The notes beneath the pieces were generated by a model, which worked only from the letters and a program-made list of their open reading frames with translations, was not told where the DNA came from and did not search any database. This document shows, in pieces, positions 51,476-60,005 of a stretch of DNA of 64,000 bases (positions are counted from its first letter, which is position 1; each line of letters begins with the position of its first letter). This stretch comes from a virus, in the IMG/VR virus record IMGVR_UViG_3300021368_000007, positions 1 to 64,000 of that record; one strand, given 5' to 3'. The position numbers and the translations under genes are program-made.

Positions 51476-51483
51476 TATTTATC
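51476..51483 (-). promoter_or_regulatory. T4-type late promoter
   Basis: GATAAATA on the minus strand, 83 bp upstream of the M23-peptidase gene start. Matches the late consensus at 7 of 8. It overlaps the stop codon of the lysozyme-domain gene (51482-51484). Confidence 0.55.
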
Positions 51484-54109
51484 AGTTGACTTGTAACCTG
51501 GCACGCTTGAGTGCATCCAATGTAGTTCTGTTTCCTTGCCTATCATAATAGAAATGAGCAACGCCTGCATCCTCTCCCATGTCATGGTTCTTTCTGTAAC
51601 CTACTGGAGTTGATGAACCTTGAATAATAATAGGTTGGAATGTCATCGAACCAAATTGATCATTCTCCTGCATCTTCTGTAAGTTCTTAGGCAATGGCAC
51701 CATCTGCTCAGGTGATGGAGGTGTCATCACTTCTTGATTCTGTTGATCAGGTGCCTCTGGTGGTTGTGTTCCCACTGGTCCAGGAGTCTCTGCTGTGTGA
51801 CCACCATTATCATCTGCAGCGGCAGCAGGTTGCCCTGGCGGAGAACCAGGAGGTGGTGCCATGTCAGGCATGTCTGCACTCAGACCCATCTTATTAATCA
51901 TTCCCTCATAAACAGAGGGAGTATACTTTGCTTGAATACTAGCAGCAGGGATCTCCCAATACTTCATCCACCAGTGAGCAGCTTCTCCAGGACTACTGAA
52001 TTGTGTCTGCAAATACTCTGGTCCACGATGCTCCTGCAAAGCATAATCAATCTGACCCTTCCAGTTTGATTGCCAATTAGGAACCGCTGCCATCATAGGT
52101 CCACCACGACCTGCTGCCATGTTCCATTGGAACAATCCAAACGATCCACCGATTCCACGATCACCATGAGCACCAATCTTAAATCCAGACTCGCGCATGA
52201 TGTTAACGACGAGACCTTTGGCATGAACCTCAGGGATTCCTTTCGATAGTAGGTATTTGTAAACAGCACCAGCAGATGTCTTACCTTCACCACCACCCAT
52301 ATTAATGTCAGGGATAGGACCACCAGGACCCATCGCTTGCTGACCATTCATAGTTTCTTGTGGGTCTACTCCACCTTTTTTCAATTGTTGATCAGCAACG
52401 GCAGCTTCAGATTGAATTCCTTCTGCTCCATCTCCAACCACACCTTGGACATTGAAGTTTGAAATGCCAAACAATCTTTCGAGAGGTCCGATCTCTTGCT
52501 TGATAAATGGTTTGACTTTCTCTCCACCAACCTGTTCGATAATTTTTTTGGTGATGCCAAGGATGAATGGAATAGCACTCAATCCTCCAGTGCTTACCTG
52601 TGACACCTGCTTAACTACTTTTCTGCCAGTAGTAGATGACAAACTGAACACTGCCTCTGGTCCTGCTTCACCAGCAAGGAATCCACCCGACGCTAGTTTC
52701 TCTGGTGGTGGATTGCCCATCTGTGCTGACAAATCTAATGCTTTCTGCTGCATTTCAGTTGGGTTGTCTGGATCGAAATCATTTCCAGCAACTTGCTGTG
52801 TGACCTTTGGTTCTGCTGCAGGAGCACTGCCGCCACCACCTGTGAGTGCATCATACAAGAATCCACCGACCATATCACCAAGAATACCACCAGCAACTGT
52901 ACCAACAAATGGGATAGGAATCAGTGTGCCCAACGCACCACCCAATGTAGCACCAACTGCTTTCGCTGCTGCTCTACCTACTGGTTCACCCAGCATTAAT
53001 GAAACAGCAAAGTCAATTAGACCACCAAAGATAGGAATGCGTTTTATAATTGGACGCATGAGACCTAGTGCTGCTTTCTTAATGAATGACTGAGTTACTT
53101 TAACTGCAGCAGTCTTAGCAAGTTTCTTGCCACCTAATCTTAACGCTGTTCGGGTGAGAGCTCTGCCCGCACCTCTTCTGCCGACTCTACCTGCTGCTTT
53201 ACCACCCTGTCGCAGAAAGTCATCCCCTGACAGAAAATCAAGAGCAGTATCCAGTAAACCTGGCTTCTCCTGATCATCTTCTGTAGTTTCGTCTTCATCT
53301 CTTTCGTTATCGTACTTTAGTAACGAAGTATTGTCTACAACCTCTTCACTAGGAGATTCAATTGCCTCCACTTGCTGTTGATCTTTTTGCGCTGCGTTGA
53401 ATCTAAAGAATTTCTTCTGAATTTCAACTGCTTTCTTCTTAATTGTATTGCTTTCTTTGATATGAGACTTGACATCTTCTGTGGTCTCTTGCTCTACATC
53501 AAAGGCAAGTTCTAATTGTTCTTCTTTATTTTGTTTCGATCTAATTAGATCATCAAACTTCCCAGTAAGAATGGAGAACGCCTTGCCGATTCCACCATCA
53601 TTCTCACTCTCAGGTGCAGGTAGAGGACCCTGCTGCATCTCAAAGTATGGATTAACTTGTGCCGAGAACCTACCTGACCTACCCAACGCTGGGTCTTGGA
53701 CATCAGTAGGATCTGACGAGAATGTTCCTTTGGTTCTGTTGATTAAGTCACCACCAAACTGGAACTTAGCTGCCTGGTATAGATAAAACCCAGGATCTTT
53801 TTTAATTTTGTTAGGGTCAGCAGCACGAGCTGCTGATGCCATGGAGAATGTCTCTCCGATTTTACCACCAAGAAATCCAGCAAAAGATTCTCCCTGTTGA
53901 GTAGGAGAAACCTTGATTACTTTAAACTTTACTTTCTTGGGTTTGACTTTGCTCTCACTTGGAAGAGGTAAGGGATCTGGTTCCCCTTTCTCATCCTCTT
54001 TGTAGATAGATTCCAAAAGAGGATCCAGCATGTTCTCATCGAAGCCCCTTTCCATGCGGTCAAGGACTTCTTGTAGACTCTTCTTCCTCTTAGGATCTAC
54101 CTCAGGCAT
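51482..54109 (-). CDS. Tail protein with phage_lysozyme2-like domain (875 aa)
   Basis: Residues about 605-730 (AGAVYKYLLSKGIPEVHAKG, LVVNIMRESGFKIGAHGDRG, GGSFGLFQWN, WMKYWEIPAAS) match the Phage_lysozyme2 tail-lysozyme domain: the Glu in NIMRESGF is the expected catalytic residue. The long N-terminal part is charged, with a Gly-rich hydrophobic run (PIPFVGTVAGGILGDMVGGF) that could insert into a membrane. A tail-tip lysin or tape-measure-type protein. Start overlaps the gp51-like gene by 8 bp. The pair of hydrolases (this and M23) may act together on the host wall. Confidence 0.8.
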   Translation of the reverse strand: MPEVDPKRKKSLQEVLDRMERGFDENMLDPLLESIYKEDEKGEPDPLPLPSESKVKPKKVKFKVIKVSPTQQGESFAGFLGGKIGETFSMASAARAADPNKIKKDPGFYLYQAAKFQFGGDLINRTKGTFSSDPTDVQDPALGRSGRFSAQVNPYFEMQQGPLPAPESENDGGIGKAFSILTGKFDDLIRSKQNKEEQLELAFDVEQETTEDVKSHIKESNTIKKKAVEIQKKFFRFNAAQKDQQQVEAIESPSEEVVDNTSLLKYDNERDEDETTEDDQEKPGLLDTALDFLSGDDFLRQGGKAAGRVGRRGAGRALTRTALRLGGKKLAKTAAVKVTQSFIKKAALGLMRPIIKRIPIFGGLIDFAVSLMLGEPVGRAAAKAVGATLGGALGTLIPIPFVGTVAGGILGDMVGGFLYDALTGGGGSAPAAEPKVTQQVAGNDFDPDNPTEMQQKALDLSAQMGNPPPEKLASGGFLAGEAGPEAVFSLSSTTGRKVVKQVSQVSTGGLSAIPFILGITKKIIEQVGGEKVKPFIKQEIGPLERLFGISNFNVQGVVGDGAEGIQSEAAVADQQLKKGGVDPQETMNGQQAMGPGGPIPDINMGGGEGKTSAGAVYKYLLSKGIPEVHAKGLVVNIMRESGFKIGAHGDRGIGGSFGLFQWNMAAGRGGPMMAAVPNWQSNWKGQIDYALQEHRGPEYLQTQFSSPGEAAHWWMKYWEIPAASIQAKYTPSVYEGMINKMGLSADMPDMAPPPGSPPGQPAAAADDNGGHTAETPGPVGTQPPEAPDQQNQEVMTPPSPEQMVPLPKNLQKMQENDQFGSMTFQPIIIQGSSTPVGYRKNHDMGEDAGVAHFYYDRQGNRTTLDALKRARLQVN

Positions 54110-54275
54110 TTTGTTTTTGCTTGTCTTCTAGTTCTTTAAGGTATTGATTAAGCAAAGACACGTATACCGTGCGTTCCCACGGCATCATATTTTCAATCTC
54201 AGTCAAGCTATATTTATGGTGCTGCATGAGAGCAAAGTTTGTTCTATAATAATTTTCCAGAGTATTATAGAACAT
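54102..54275 (-). CDS. gp51: gp51-like baseplate assembly protein (57 aa)
   Basis: Found by reading the minus strand directly: MFYNTLENYYRTNFALMQHH, then YSLTEIENMMPWERTVYVSL and NQYLKELEDKQKQ. Small helical proteins of this kind sit next to gp26 in T4-like cyanophages and are annotated as baseplate hub assembly catalyst (gp51). The ENMMPWER pattern is the recognisable part. It overlaps the lysozyme-domain gene by 8 bp (ATGCCTGA). Confidence 0.6.
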   Translation of the reverse strand: MFYNTLENYYRTNFALMQHHKYSLTEIENMMPWERTVYVSLLNQYLKELEDKQKQNA

Positions 54276-54277
54276 GC

Positions 54278-54994
54278 TTATCCGAAAAAAGACTGCAAAC
54301 CCTCCAACGTGTAGGACGATTCAACACCAGTGTTCGGATTGGTTACCTTAAACTCATGACGTAGAGTTGGCATCGTGTTAAAGAATGCTTGAACAGATTC
54401 AAACTGCTTCTGTGTAAGACCCTCAACAAACTGAACCTTCTCTTTCATTGTAGTTGTAGAGTCATCATATACTTCATCACCTTCATAGATCTGATCAATA
54501 CACTTAGCAATGACTCCAAAGATTTCATCAGGATCATCAGGATTCTGACCCATCATAGTATAGTTAACAAACTCTTTCATGCCAGGATAACGCATGATCA
54601 TACCAACATTGTCAGTAAGTTCAATCTTATTGCTATGATCTTTAGGGAATGTCACCTGAACTTCAGTAAGATCAACTGTATAATCAACCTTAGTTGTGCC
54701 ATCATCATCACAAGTAATCTTCATGGCAACTTCCTCACCAACAGATTGAGCACGAATGTTGAGGAACAAATACTCAAGATCAAATGAAGTTAGATCATCA
54801 ATCTTGATTCTTGATAGGACACAAGACTTTACGATAGTCTTTACAGCTTCTTCTACATCCTTTGCGTCTTCACTTTGCGTGGCAAGCAGAAGAATCTTCT
54901 CCTCTTTTACAAGGAAAGGACGATATTTAATTTTCTTTTTCGATGATGGCAGACTCAACTCATAAGTTGGTGTAGCAATAGATGGCAATGCCAT
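54278..54994 (-). CDS. gp26: gp26-like baseplate hub subunit (238 aa)
   Basis: T4-family baseplate hub protein gp26. The N-terminus MALPSIATPTYELSLPSSKK then YRPFLVKEEKILLLATQSED is the family hallmark, followed by VEEAVKTIVKSCV and a beta-rich second half with DEIFGVIAKCIDQI and EGLTQKQFESVQAFF. Length is close to that of T4 gp26 (208). It acts in hub assembly, upstream of gp51. Expressed from the late promoter near 55782 with the tube-like protein. Confidence 0.8.
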   Translation of the reverse strand: MALPSIATPTYELSLPSSKKKIKYRPFLVKEEKILLLATQSEDAKDVEEAVKTIVKSCVLSRIKIDDLTSFDLEYLFLNIRAQSVGEEVAMKITCDDDGTTKVDYTVDLTEVQVTFPKDHSNKIELTDNVGMIMRYPGMKEFVNYTMMGQNPDDPDEIFGVIAKCIDQIYEGDEVYDDSTTTMKEKVQFVEGLTQKQFESVQAFFNTMPTLRHEFKVTNPNTGVESSYTLEGLQSFFG

Positions 54995-54999
54995 AATAA

Positions 55000-55743
55000 T
55001 TATCCTCTAAAGTTCGATATATCGTTGTAAGTAACAGTATGTTTGGAATAATAAAAACTTGCTGTCACTTTAGTTGCTTGAGATGTACCTGCTGACAGAG
55101 GCACAGCGTCAATAGAATAAGGATAGCAATCAAGCATAGTATATGTCATTGATGCTCTAGAGTTAGAAGCATTTACTCCCTTCTCTGCCTTGGTAATTAA
55201 ACACTTACCCAAGTATTGTTCTGGATAGTTTAGTCTAATAGATCTCTTCTCTTGAATAGCGTTACCACCACCTGCTTCATTCTTAAGAGCAGCTAAATTA
55301 TCCCCATCCAAATTGTTGTTGGTAACTAACTCAGACTTGTTCTCCAAATACTCTCCGAAGATAGTATTGTACCACACATTCAGGAATTTTAGTGGAGTCA
55401 TGTCAGCATCACAAATCCATCCTAGTTGGAAGTCAGTGAACACCCTAGTATGTGGGTAACTAACCTGACCTTCACCCATTAAAACACCACTCGTCTGCCC
55501 TGTTTGTGCAGAGATGTTAGGAAGTTGTGCCTCGTCACAGAATAACTTGACAACATCACCCCTATATCCAGCAAGTGTTCCACCACCTGCTACTGCTACA
55601 GAACCTCCAAGAGTTGATAGAATACCAACCTCCTTGAGATTCTTTACCAATAACGATTCTCCATTACTAACAGTTGGAAAAATCCATTCAATATCATAGG
55701 TGTTACTATAAGAGAGACCTCCACTCTTCGTGATAAGGTCCAT
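55000..55743 (-). CDS. Tail-tube-like / baseplate tube protein (gp54/gp19-fold, 247 aa)
   Basis: Has VKLFCDEAQLPNISAQTGQT, GEGQVSYPHTRVFTDFQLGW and MTPLKFLNVWYNTIFGEY, resembling the T4 gp19/gp54 tail-tube fold, in which six copies stack. T4 gp54 (tube initiator) lies beside gp48 in the same baseplate set. The ATG at 55743 (MDLITKSGG) is preferred, as the upstream in-frame sequence belongs to the shared promoter region. It could be the tube initiator or a minor tube protein. Confidence 0.6.
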   Translation of the reverse strand: MDLITKSGGLSYSNTYDIEWIFPTVSNGESLLVKNLKEVGILSTLGGSVAVAGGGTLAGYRGDVVKLFCDEAQLPNISAQTGQTSGVLMGEGQVSYPHTRVFTDFQLGWICDADMTPLKFLNVWYNTIFGEYLENKSELVTNNNLDGDNLAALKNEAGGGNAIQEKRSIRLNYPEQYLGKCLITKAEKGVNASNSRASMTYTMLDCYPYSIDAVPLSAGTSQATKVTASFYYSKHTVTYNDISNFRG

Positions 55744-55761
55744 GAAGTTCTTTACTGACAC

Positions 55762-55789
55762 GCTAAATAATTGTGGTGGTATATTTATA
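55762..55789. promoter_or_regulatory. Divergent pair of late promoters
   Basis: In the 49-bp gap between the tube-like gene (minus) and gp4 (plus), a perfect TATAAATA on the minus strand (55782-55789, 39 bp upstream of the ATG at 55743) and GCTAAATA on the plus strand (55762-55769, 24 bp before the gp4 ATG at 55793) face away from each other. The plus one is a variant of the consensus. Together they drive baseplate and head-completion genes late. Confidence 0.55.
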
Positions 55790-55792
55790 TTT

Positions 55793-56230
55793 ATGGCGTA
55801 TTCAGGGATATATAAACCCAAGCACCCACAGAAGTATAAGGGTAACCCTACCCGTATCATTTATAGAAGTCTGTGGGAACGTAAGTTTATGTATTTCTGT
55901 GACATGAACACCTCCATAGTTGAGTGGGGTAGCGAGGAAGTAATCATTCCTTATCGTTGTCCAACGGACGGACGAGTCCACCGCTACTATCCTGACTTCT
56001 ATATTAAAGTCGCGTCTAAGTCAGGCATGGTCAGTAAATATCTGATCGAAGTTAAACCCAAGAAACAAACACAAGCACCGAATGAGAATCCAAAACGTAA
56101 GACTGCCTCTTGGAAGAGGGAAGTCCTAACTTACGCTAAGAACCGCGCTAAGTGGTCCGCAGCGGAGGACTTCTGTGAGGACAGGCAGATGAAATTTTTA
56201 ATCCTCACCGAAGAACACTTAGGAGTCTAA
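55793..56230 (+). CDS. gp4: gp4 head completion protein (145 aa)
   Basis: Head completion protein (T4 gp4, also called gp50/65), needed to finish filled heads before tail joining. It has the endonuclease-like family pattern: RIIYRSLWERKFMYFCDMN, VEWGSEEVIIPYRC, YPDFYIKVASKSG and LIEVKPKKQTQAP (D...E-x-K, a PD-(D/E)XK-like core). Length equals T4 gp4 (150). Start ATG at 55793, right after the divergent late promoters. Confidence 0.88.
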   Translation: MAYSGIYKPKHPQKYKGNPTRIIYRSLWERKFMYFCDMNTSIVEWGSEEVIIPYRCPTDGRVHRYYPDFYIKVASKSGMVSKYLIEVKPKKQTQAPNENPKRKTASWKREVLTYAKNRAKWSAAEDFCEDRQMKFLILTEEHLGV

Positions 56231-56232
56231 CA

Positions 56233-56865
56233 ATGGCACAAGGATTTAAGTCTATCCAGCGCACAAAGACTTATAAAAAGTCAACTACATTGTTTGAAAA
56301 GGTTAGCAACATGACAGAAGGAGAGAAGAAGTCTCTCTCATGGTATAGATCTGCTGTCAAACAAGTTGCATCAGGTTACAAAAAAGATCTAAGCAAGTTC
56401 GTTAGAGACGAAAGACAAACAAATGAAGATGAGAATACTCTCCGCCGATACTCAAAGGAGGGTCACTTGTATATGTTTGAGTACAAAGCGAAGATGAAAT
56501 ACCTACCATACTATGATAGGAATCCTCTCGTCTATGTAATAAAGGCATCGCCATCAGAATTCTTTGGAGCAAACCTACACTACATGAATCCAAAGAAAAG
56601 AATTATGGCAGTGAAGAGATTGATGGAAGGACGAATAGATATACCTAAGAAGTGCTTCCATAAATACCTACAGAATCATGTAGATGGTCTACTACTTGAC
56701 CTATCAATAGATGAGTGGGACACCGCCATCTTACTACCAACTGAAGACTTCGTTAAAAACATTGGGTCAACTGCATTCCCTTACGACAAAGAGCTTGTGT
56801 GGGAAGAGACTAGTGAATCTTACTATGACAAAATCAAAGGACGCCGCGTCGTTAAGAGTTACTAA
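56233..56865 (+). CDS. Possible gp2-like DNA end protector (210 aa)
   Basis: Contains FEYKAKMKYLPYYDRNPLVY, then ASPSEFFGANLHYMNPKKRI and VDGLLLDLSIDEWDTAILLP. In T4, gene 2 lies immediately beside gene 4 and encodes the DNA end protector that shields injected ends from RecBCD. The LPYYDRxPLVY...GANLHYxxP pattern is what I associate with that annotation in cyanophages, but I cannot verify it. T4 gp2 is longer (274). Coupled to neighbours by 2-bp spacing and TAATG. Confidence 0.5.
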   Translation: MAQGFKSIQRTKTYKKSTTLFEKVSNMTEGEKKSLSWYRSAVKQVASGYKKDLSKFVRDERQTNEDENTLRRYSKEGHLYMFEYKAKMKYLPYYDRNPLVYVIKASPSEFFGANLHYMNPKKRIMAVKRLMEGRIDIPKKCFHKYLQNHVDGLLLDLSIDEWDTAILLPTEDFVKNIGSTAFPYDKELVWEETSESYYDKIKGRRVVKSY

Positions 56866-57881
56866 TGGCAGAAGATAAAGTATCATATAGTTTTGTTGGG
56901 AAGAGGAATCAAGACCCTACTAATAAACAGCGTCTTGAATATCCTCAAGGGAGGCTGTATGACAATCACACAGACTATGTGAGATTCAATTTTGTAAAGT
57001 ACAAACCTCCCTTTGCTTCTCTAAAAGGCAATCAATACATTGCTGATGATGGCAAACCCAAAGATGGTGCTAAAGCGATAAACATCTACAACAATAGCAT
57101 CGGAGAGTTCCAGCCTGCTGGACTCCCTAAAGTCTTCATGTATATGCCTGAAGATCTGGGTGCTGAATATGGTGCAGAGTGGGGCGGCAAAGGTTTCACC
57201 AACACTGGTGCTGATATCATGCGTGTTGCAGGTGCTGCTGTTAATGCTCAAGGTGTTGGTGCTGCAGTTGGTACTATCGGACAAGCGTTCGGAAACTTCA
57301 TGGATAGGGGACCAGCACTAGTTGCTAGTGGAATTACAGAAGCATTGAGTAAACTACCAGGCAAAGTTGGTGGTGACATTGGTATTAATGATGTTCTAGG
57401 TGGTATCGGTGGTGTAATTCTCAACCCCAATACAGAATTATTGTTTAGTGCTTTTAACCTAAGAACATTTGGTCTCAACTTTAAGATGTCTCCCAAGAAT
57501 CAAAAAGAAGCAAAGCATATTCGTGACATCTGCACCACATTTAAACGTGCAGCACTCCCCAGACTTGGTGCATCTCCTGCTAATAGTTTGAACAACGTGT
57601 TCGGAGGTGAAGCAGGTGCAGAAGAGAACAACAATAGAAACTTTATTGGTGTTCCTAACCTGTGTATTGTGGAGTTTATGAAGGGTCCAGATGTTCATCC
57701 ATATCTTACCCAGTTTAAACCATGTGCTATCACAAATGTATCGGTATCCTATACACCTGATGGCAACTACGCTACGTTTGAAGATGGATCTCCTGTTGCT
57801 ACTCAACTAACGTTGCAGTTCACAGAGTCCAAACTTGTATACAGCAACGAAATTTCATACGGAGATCAAGGTTCATACTAA
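56865..57881 (+). CDS. gp48: gp48 baseplate tail tube cap (338 aa)
   Basis: T4 gp48-type protein that caps the baseplate and starts the tail tube with gp54. The characteristic stretch NPNTELLFSAFNLRTFGLNF then KMSPKNQKEAKHIRDICTTF and VHPYLTQFKPCAITNVSVSY matches this family, and the length is close to T4 gp48 (364). A Gly/Ala-rich middle (GAAVNAQGVGAAVGTIGQAF) resembles a flexible insertion. Starts by TAATG overlap with the preceding gene and ends with TAATG into gp53. Confidence 0.8.
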   Translation: MAEDKVSYSFVGKRNQDPTNKQRLEYPQGRLYDNHTDYVRFNFVKYKPPFASLKGNQYIADDGKPKDGAKAINIYNNSIGEFQPAGLPKVFMYMPEDLGAEYGAEWGGKGFTNTGADIMRVAGAAVNAQGVGAAVGTIGQAFGNFMDRGPALVASGITEALSKLPGKVGGDIGINDVLGGIGGVILNPNTELLFSAFNLRTFGLNFKMSPKNQKEAKHIRDICTTFKRAALPRLGASPANSLNNVFGGEAGAEENNNRNFIGVPNLCIVEFMKGPDVHPYLTQFKPCAITNVSVSYTPDGNYATFEDGSPVATQLTLQFTESKLVYSNEISYGDQGSY

Positions 57882-58540
57882 TGCCATACTTTAACTACCT
57901 GCCAGACATTAAATATGATACTAAACCTATCAGTTATCCGTTCTCGGAATCTGAATTTGTTGTAGCGAAAAATTTCTTTCGTAGATTTAAAATCACTGAC
58001 GAGTTCCAGCAGTATGCTGTCTTCTTTAAGCAGTATACTATCAGTGACTTTGAAAAACCCTGGCAGGTAGCAAACGCAGCATACGATGATCCCACAAAAG
58101 ATTGGGTGATCCTACTGACAAATAATGTATTCAACCCATTGTTTGATTGGCCTCTAGATTCATACACCTTTAGAAAGTTCATCGAAGGAAAGTATGATGA
58201 TCCATATGGAACTATCAAACACTACAAAACATATGAAGTCAAAGATGGCAATGGTGTTGTAGTACAAAAGGCAGGGATCATTGTTGATGAAGCATTCTTT
58301 ACTGGATCGCACAAATACTATGACACATTGACTGGTCAAGTTGCTGTAAGACAGGGCAATGTAATGTGTGGTCCTGTTACTATCTTTGAGCACGAAGAAG
58401 AAATAAATGATTCCAAGAAGAACATCTATCTTCTGAAACCAAAGTATCTAGATCCATTCATCGATCAGTTCCGTCAGGCAAATAGATACAAGGACTCTAC
58501 TGATACCATCAGCAGCAGACTGAAGAAGACTGGAGTCTGA
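57881..58540 (+). CDS. gp53: gp53 baseplate wedge subunit (219 aa)
   Basis: Baseplate wedge subunit. The N-terminus PYFNYLPDIKYDTKPISYPF, with SESEFVVAKNFFRRFKITDE, and then DDPTKDWVILLTNNVFNPLF is the gp53 family pattern (PF11246); the C-terminus LLKPKYLDPFIDQFRQA also fits. T4 gp53 is 196 residues. Last gene of the plus-strand operon; its stop is the beginning of repeat copy C. Confidence 0.88.
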   Translation: MPYFNYLPDIKYDTKPISYPFSESEFVVAKNFFRRFKITDEFQQYAVFFKQYTISDFEKPWQVANAAYDDPTKDWVILLTNNVFNPLFDWPLDSYTFRKFIEGKYDDPYGTIKHYKTYEVKDGNGVVVQKAGIIVDEAFFTGSHKYYDTLTGQVAVRQGNVMCGPVTIFEHEEEINDSKKNIYLLKPKYLDPFIDQFRQANRYKDSTDTISSRLKKTGV

Positions 58541-58596
58541 TCGACTTTTTTGCATAAAAAATGGCGGGGAAAATTTTTCCCCCGCCATGAAATCAG
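58541..58596 (-). repeat. Dispersed intergenic element, copy C
   Basis: Third copy, on the minus strand: ACTGATTTCATGGCGGGGG, an A-run, TTTTCCCCGCC, a TTTTTT/AT segment and AAAAAAGTCGA. It lies between two converging genes (gp53 on plus, pstS on minus). The copy has gained a perfect hairpin that serves as terminator (58563-58586). Confidence 0.65.
58563..58586 (-). terminator. Terminator of the pstS transcript
   Basis: GGCGGGG/CCCCGCC stem with an A/T-rich loop, followed on the minus strand by ATTTTTT. Strong rho-independent terminator after pstS; on the plus strand it also sits after gp53, preceded rather than followed by a T-run, so a terminator role there is less clear. Confidence 0.75.
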
Positions 58597-58606
58597 TTAT
58601 TCAATT

Positions 58607-59584
58607 TCACTTTAGTGTCTCAGTAGCAGCGAGTGCTTTCTGACGAAGTGCCTCAGGAAGAGGAACATAACCAAGGGAGTCTGCCTTCTGTTGCTGAGTA
58701 GGTGTCAGCATCCAGCGAAGCATCTCCTTTACCTCACCATTCTTCTCATACTCAGGATAAGCAAGGATCCAAGTCAGGGAGACGATAGGATAAGCATTTT
58801 CACCTGCGGGGTTAGCGTCAGCACCACGCAACTGATCATCAAGAATGATCTTGTCAAGACCAGCAGCAGAAGTCTGAGCATTAGCGGTGACATAATTACC
58901 TGCTTTATTCTGTAGTGCTACCTGTTGGAACTGACCACCAGTTACATAACCATAGTTCAGGTAACCAAGAGCACCATCAAGTTGTTTGATACCAGCAGCA
59001 ACACCGCTGTTACCTTTACCACCAATACCAACAGGCCACATAACAGACTTGCCAGTACCTACCTTTTCTTTCCACTCGGGAGAGAATGCTGACAGGGAGT
59101 TAGTGAAACCTTTGGTGGTTCCGCTACCATCAGAACGATAAACAGTTGTGATCTTTTTATCAGCACAACCAAAGGCAGACCAGTTAGTGATCTTACCAAG
59201 GAAGACATCAGCCAGTTCAGTCTGTGTCATCTTGGCATCACATCCAGGATTATTATAAGCGGGGACGATCGCACCGCCCGTCATAGGGATGTGAACCATA
59301 CCTTCAGCAGGTTGCTTAGCATCACTCACAGCACCATCGCTGGCACCAAAGTCAACGGTCTTTGATTTGAACTGACGGACGCCAGCTCCACTACCAACTG
59401 CTTGATAGTTTACCTTATTACCTGTTGCTTTGTTGAAATCAACTAGAACAGAGTTGTAATAGGGGGCAGGGAAGGTAGCACCTGCTCCATTAAGACTCCA
59501 AGGTTCGTTTGCTTGGTCGGTGGAACCACATGCCACCACTAGGGGTGCTGCCATGACGGCAGCAGCGATTGCTTTGAGTTTCAT
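58607..59584 (-). CDS. pstS: PstS phosphate-binding protein (325 aa)
   Basis: Periplasmic phosphate-binding protein of the Pst ABC transporter. The signal ends in VVAC (lipobox, Cys19), indicating a lipoprotein. Then WSLNGAGATFPAPYYNSVL, VNYQAVGSGAGVRQFKSKTV, DFGASDGAVSD and VYRSDGSGTTKGFTNSLS provide the phosphate-binding serines and aspartates. Length fits cyanobacterial and cyanophage PstS. Cyanophages carry it to keep phosphate uptake going under P starvation. It shares the Pho-box-like promoter region at 60006-60055 with the porin-like gene upstream. Confidence 0.93.
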   Translation of the reverse strand: MKLKAIAAAVMAAPLVVACGSTDQANEPWSLNGAGATFPAPYYNSVLVDFNKATGNKVNYQAVGSGAGVRQFKSKTVDFGASDGAVSDAKQPAEGMVHIPMTGGAIVPAYNNPGCDAKMTQTELADVFLGKITNWSAFGCADKKITTVYRSDGSGTTKGFTNSLSAFSPEWKEKVGTGKSVMWPVGIGGKGNSGVAAGIKQLDGALGYLNYGYVTGGQFQQVALQNKAGNYVTANAQTSAAGLDKIILDDQLRGADANPAGENAYPIVSLTWILAYPEYEKNGEVKEMLRWMLTPTQQQKADSLGYVPLPEALRQKALAATETLK

Positions 59585-59595
59585 CAGTCAGTGCC

Positions 59596-59964
59596 TCAGA
59601 ATTTGTACTTGGTGCCGACTTCAACCTTCCAGTCACGGGTGTCATCACTATCTTGGAAGATGTTTTCCCACTTACCATAAGCAGAGAACTCATCAGTGAT
59701 CTTCACTTTAGTTCCAACTTCCAGTGCTTTGAATGTATCATTGTCACCACCATCAGGAACGGAAACACCTAGACCTGCCTCAACGTAAGGGGAGAAGCGA
59801 CCAGTTTTCCATTCGTAACCGACACGTCCTTGATGAACAGCCTTGCTGTATTCATCATCGGTGCCTTTGAATTCGTGTTTGGACTCAACGTAGGGTCCTG
59901 CAAGGGCAGGAGTCGCCAGTGCAGTTGCCGAAACTGCCAGTGCGGCTAGAGCGATTGCTTTCAT
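59596..59964 (-). CDS. Small outer-membrane beta-barrel-like protein (122 aa)
   Basis: A signal peptide (MKAIALAALAVSATALATPA, LA cleavage) is followed by alternating strands typical of a small beta-barrel (YVESKHEFKG, RVGYEWKTGRFSPYVEAGLG, KVKITDEFSAYGKWENIFQD, WKVEVGTKYKF) with C-terminal Phe, the usual mark of outer-membrane insertion. It is co-oriented with pstS, 11 bp upstream, and likely a phosphate-related porin, as in other cyanophage pstS clusters. Function in uptake is inferred. Confidence 0.7.
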   Translation of the reverse strand: MKAIALAALAVSATALATPALAGPYVESKHEFKGTDDEYSKAVHQGRVGYEWKTGRFSPYVEAGLGVSVPDGGDNDTFKALEVGTKVKITDEFSAYGKWENIFQDSDDTRDWKVEVGTKYKF

Positions 59965-60005
59965 TTGTAATTCCTTTGTAAAAATAGATCAACGACTTTT
60001 GATCT

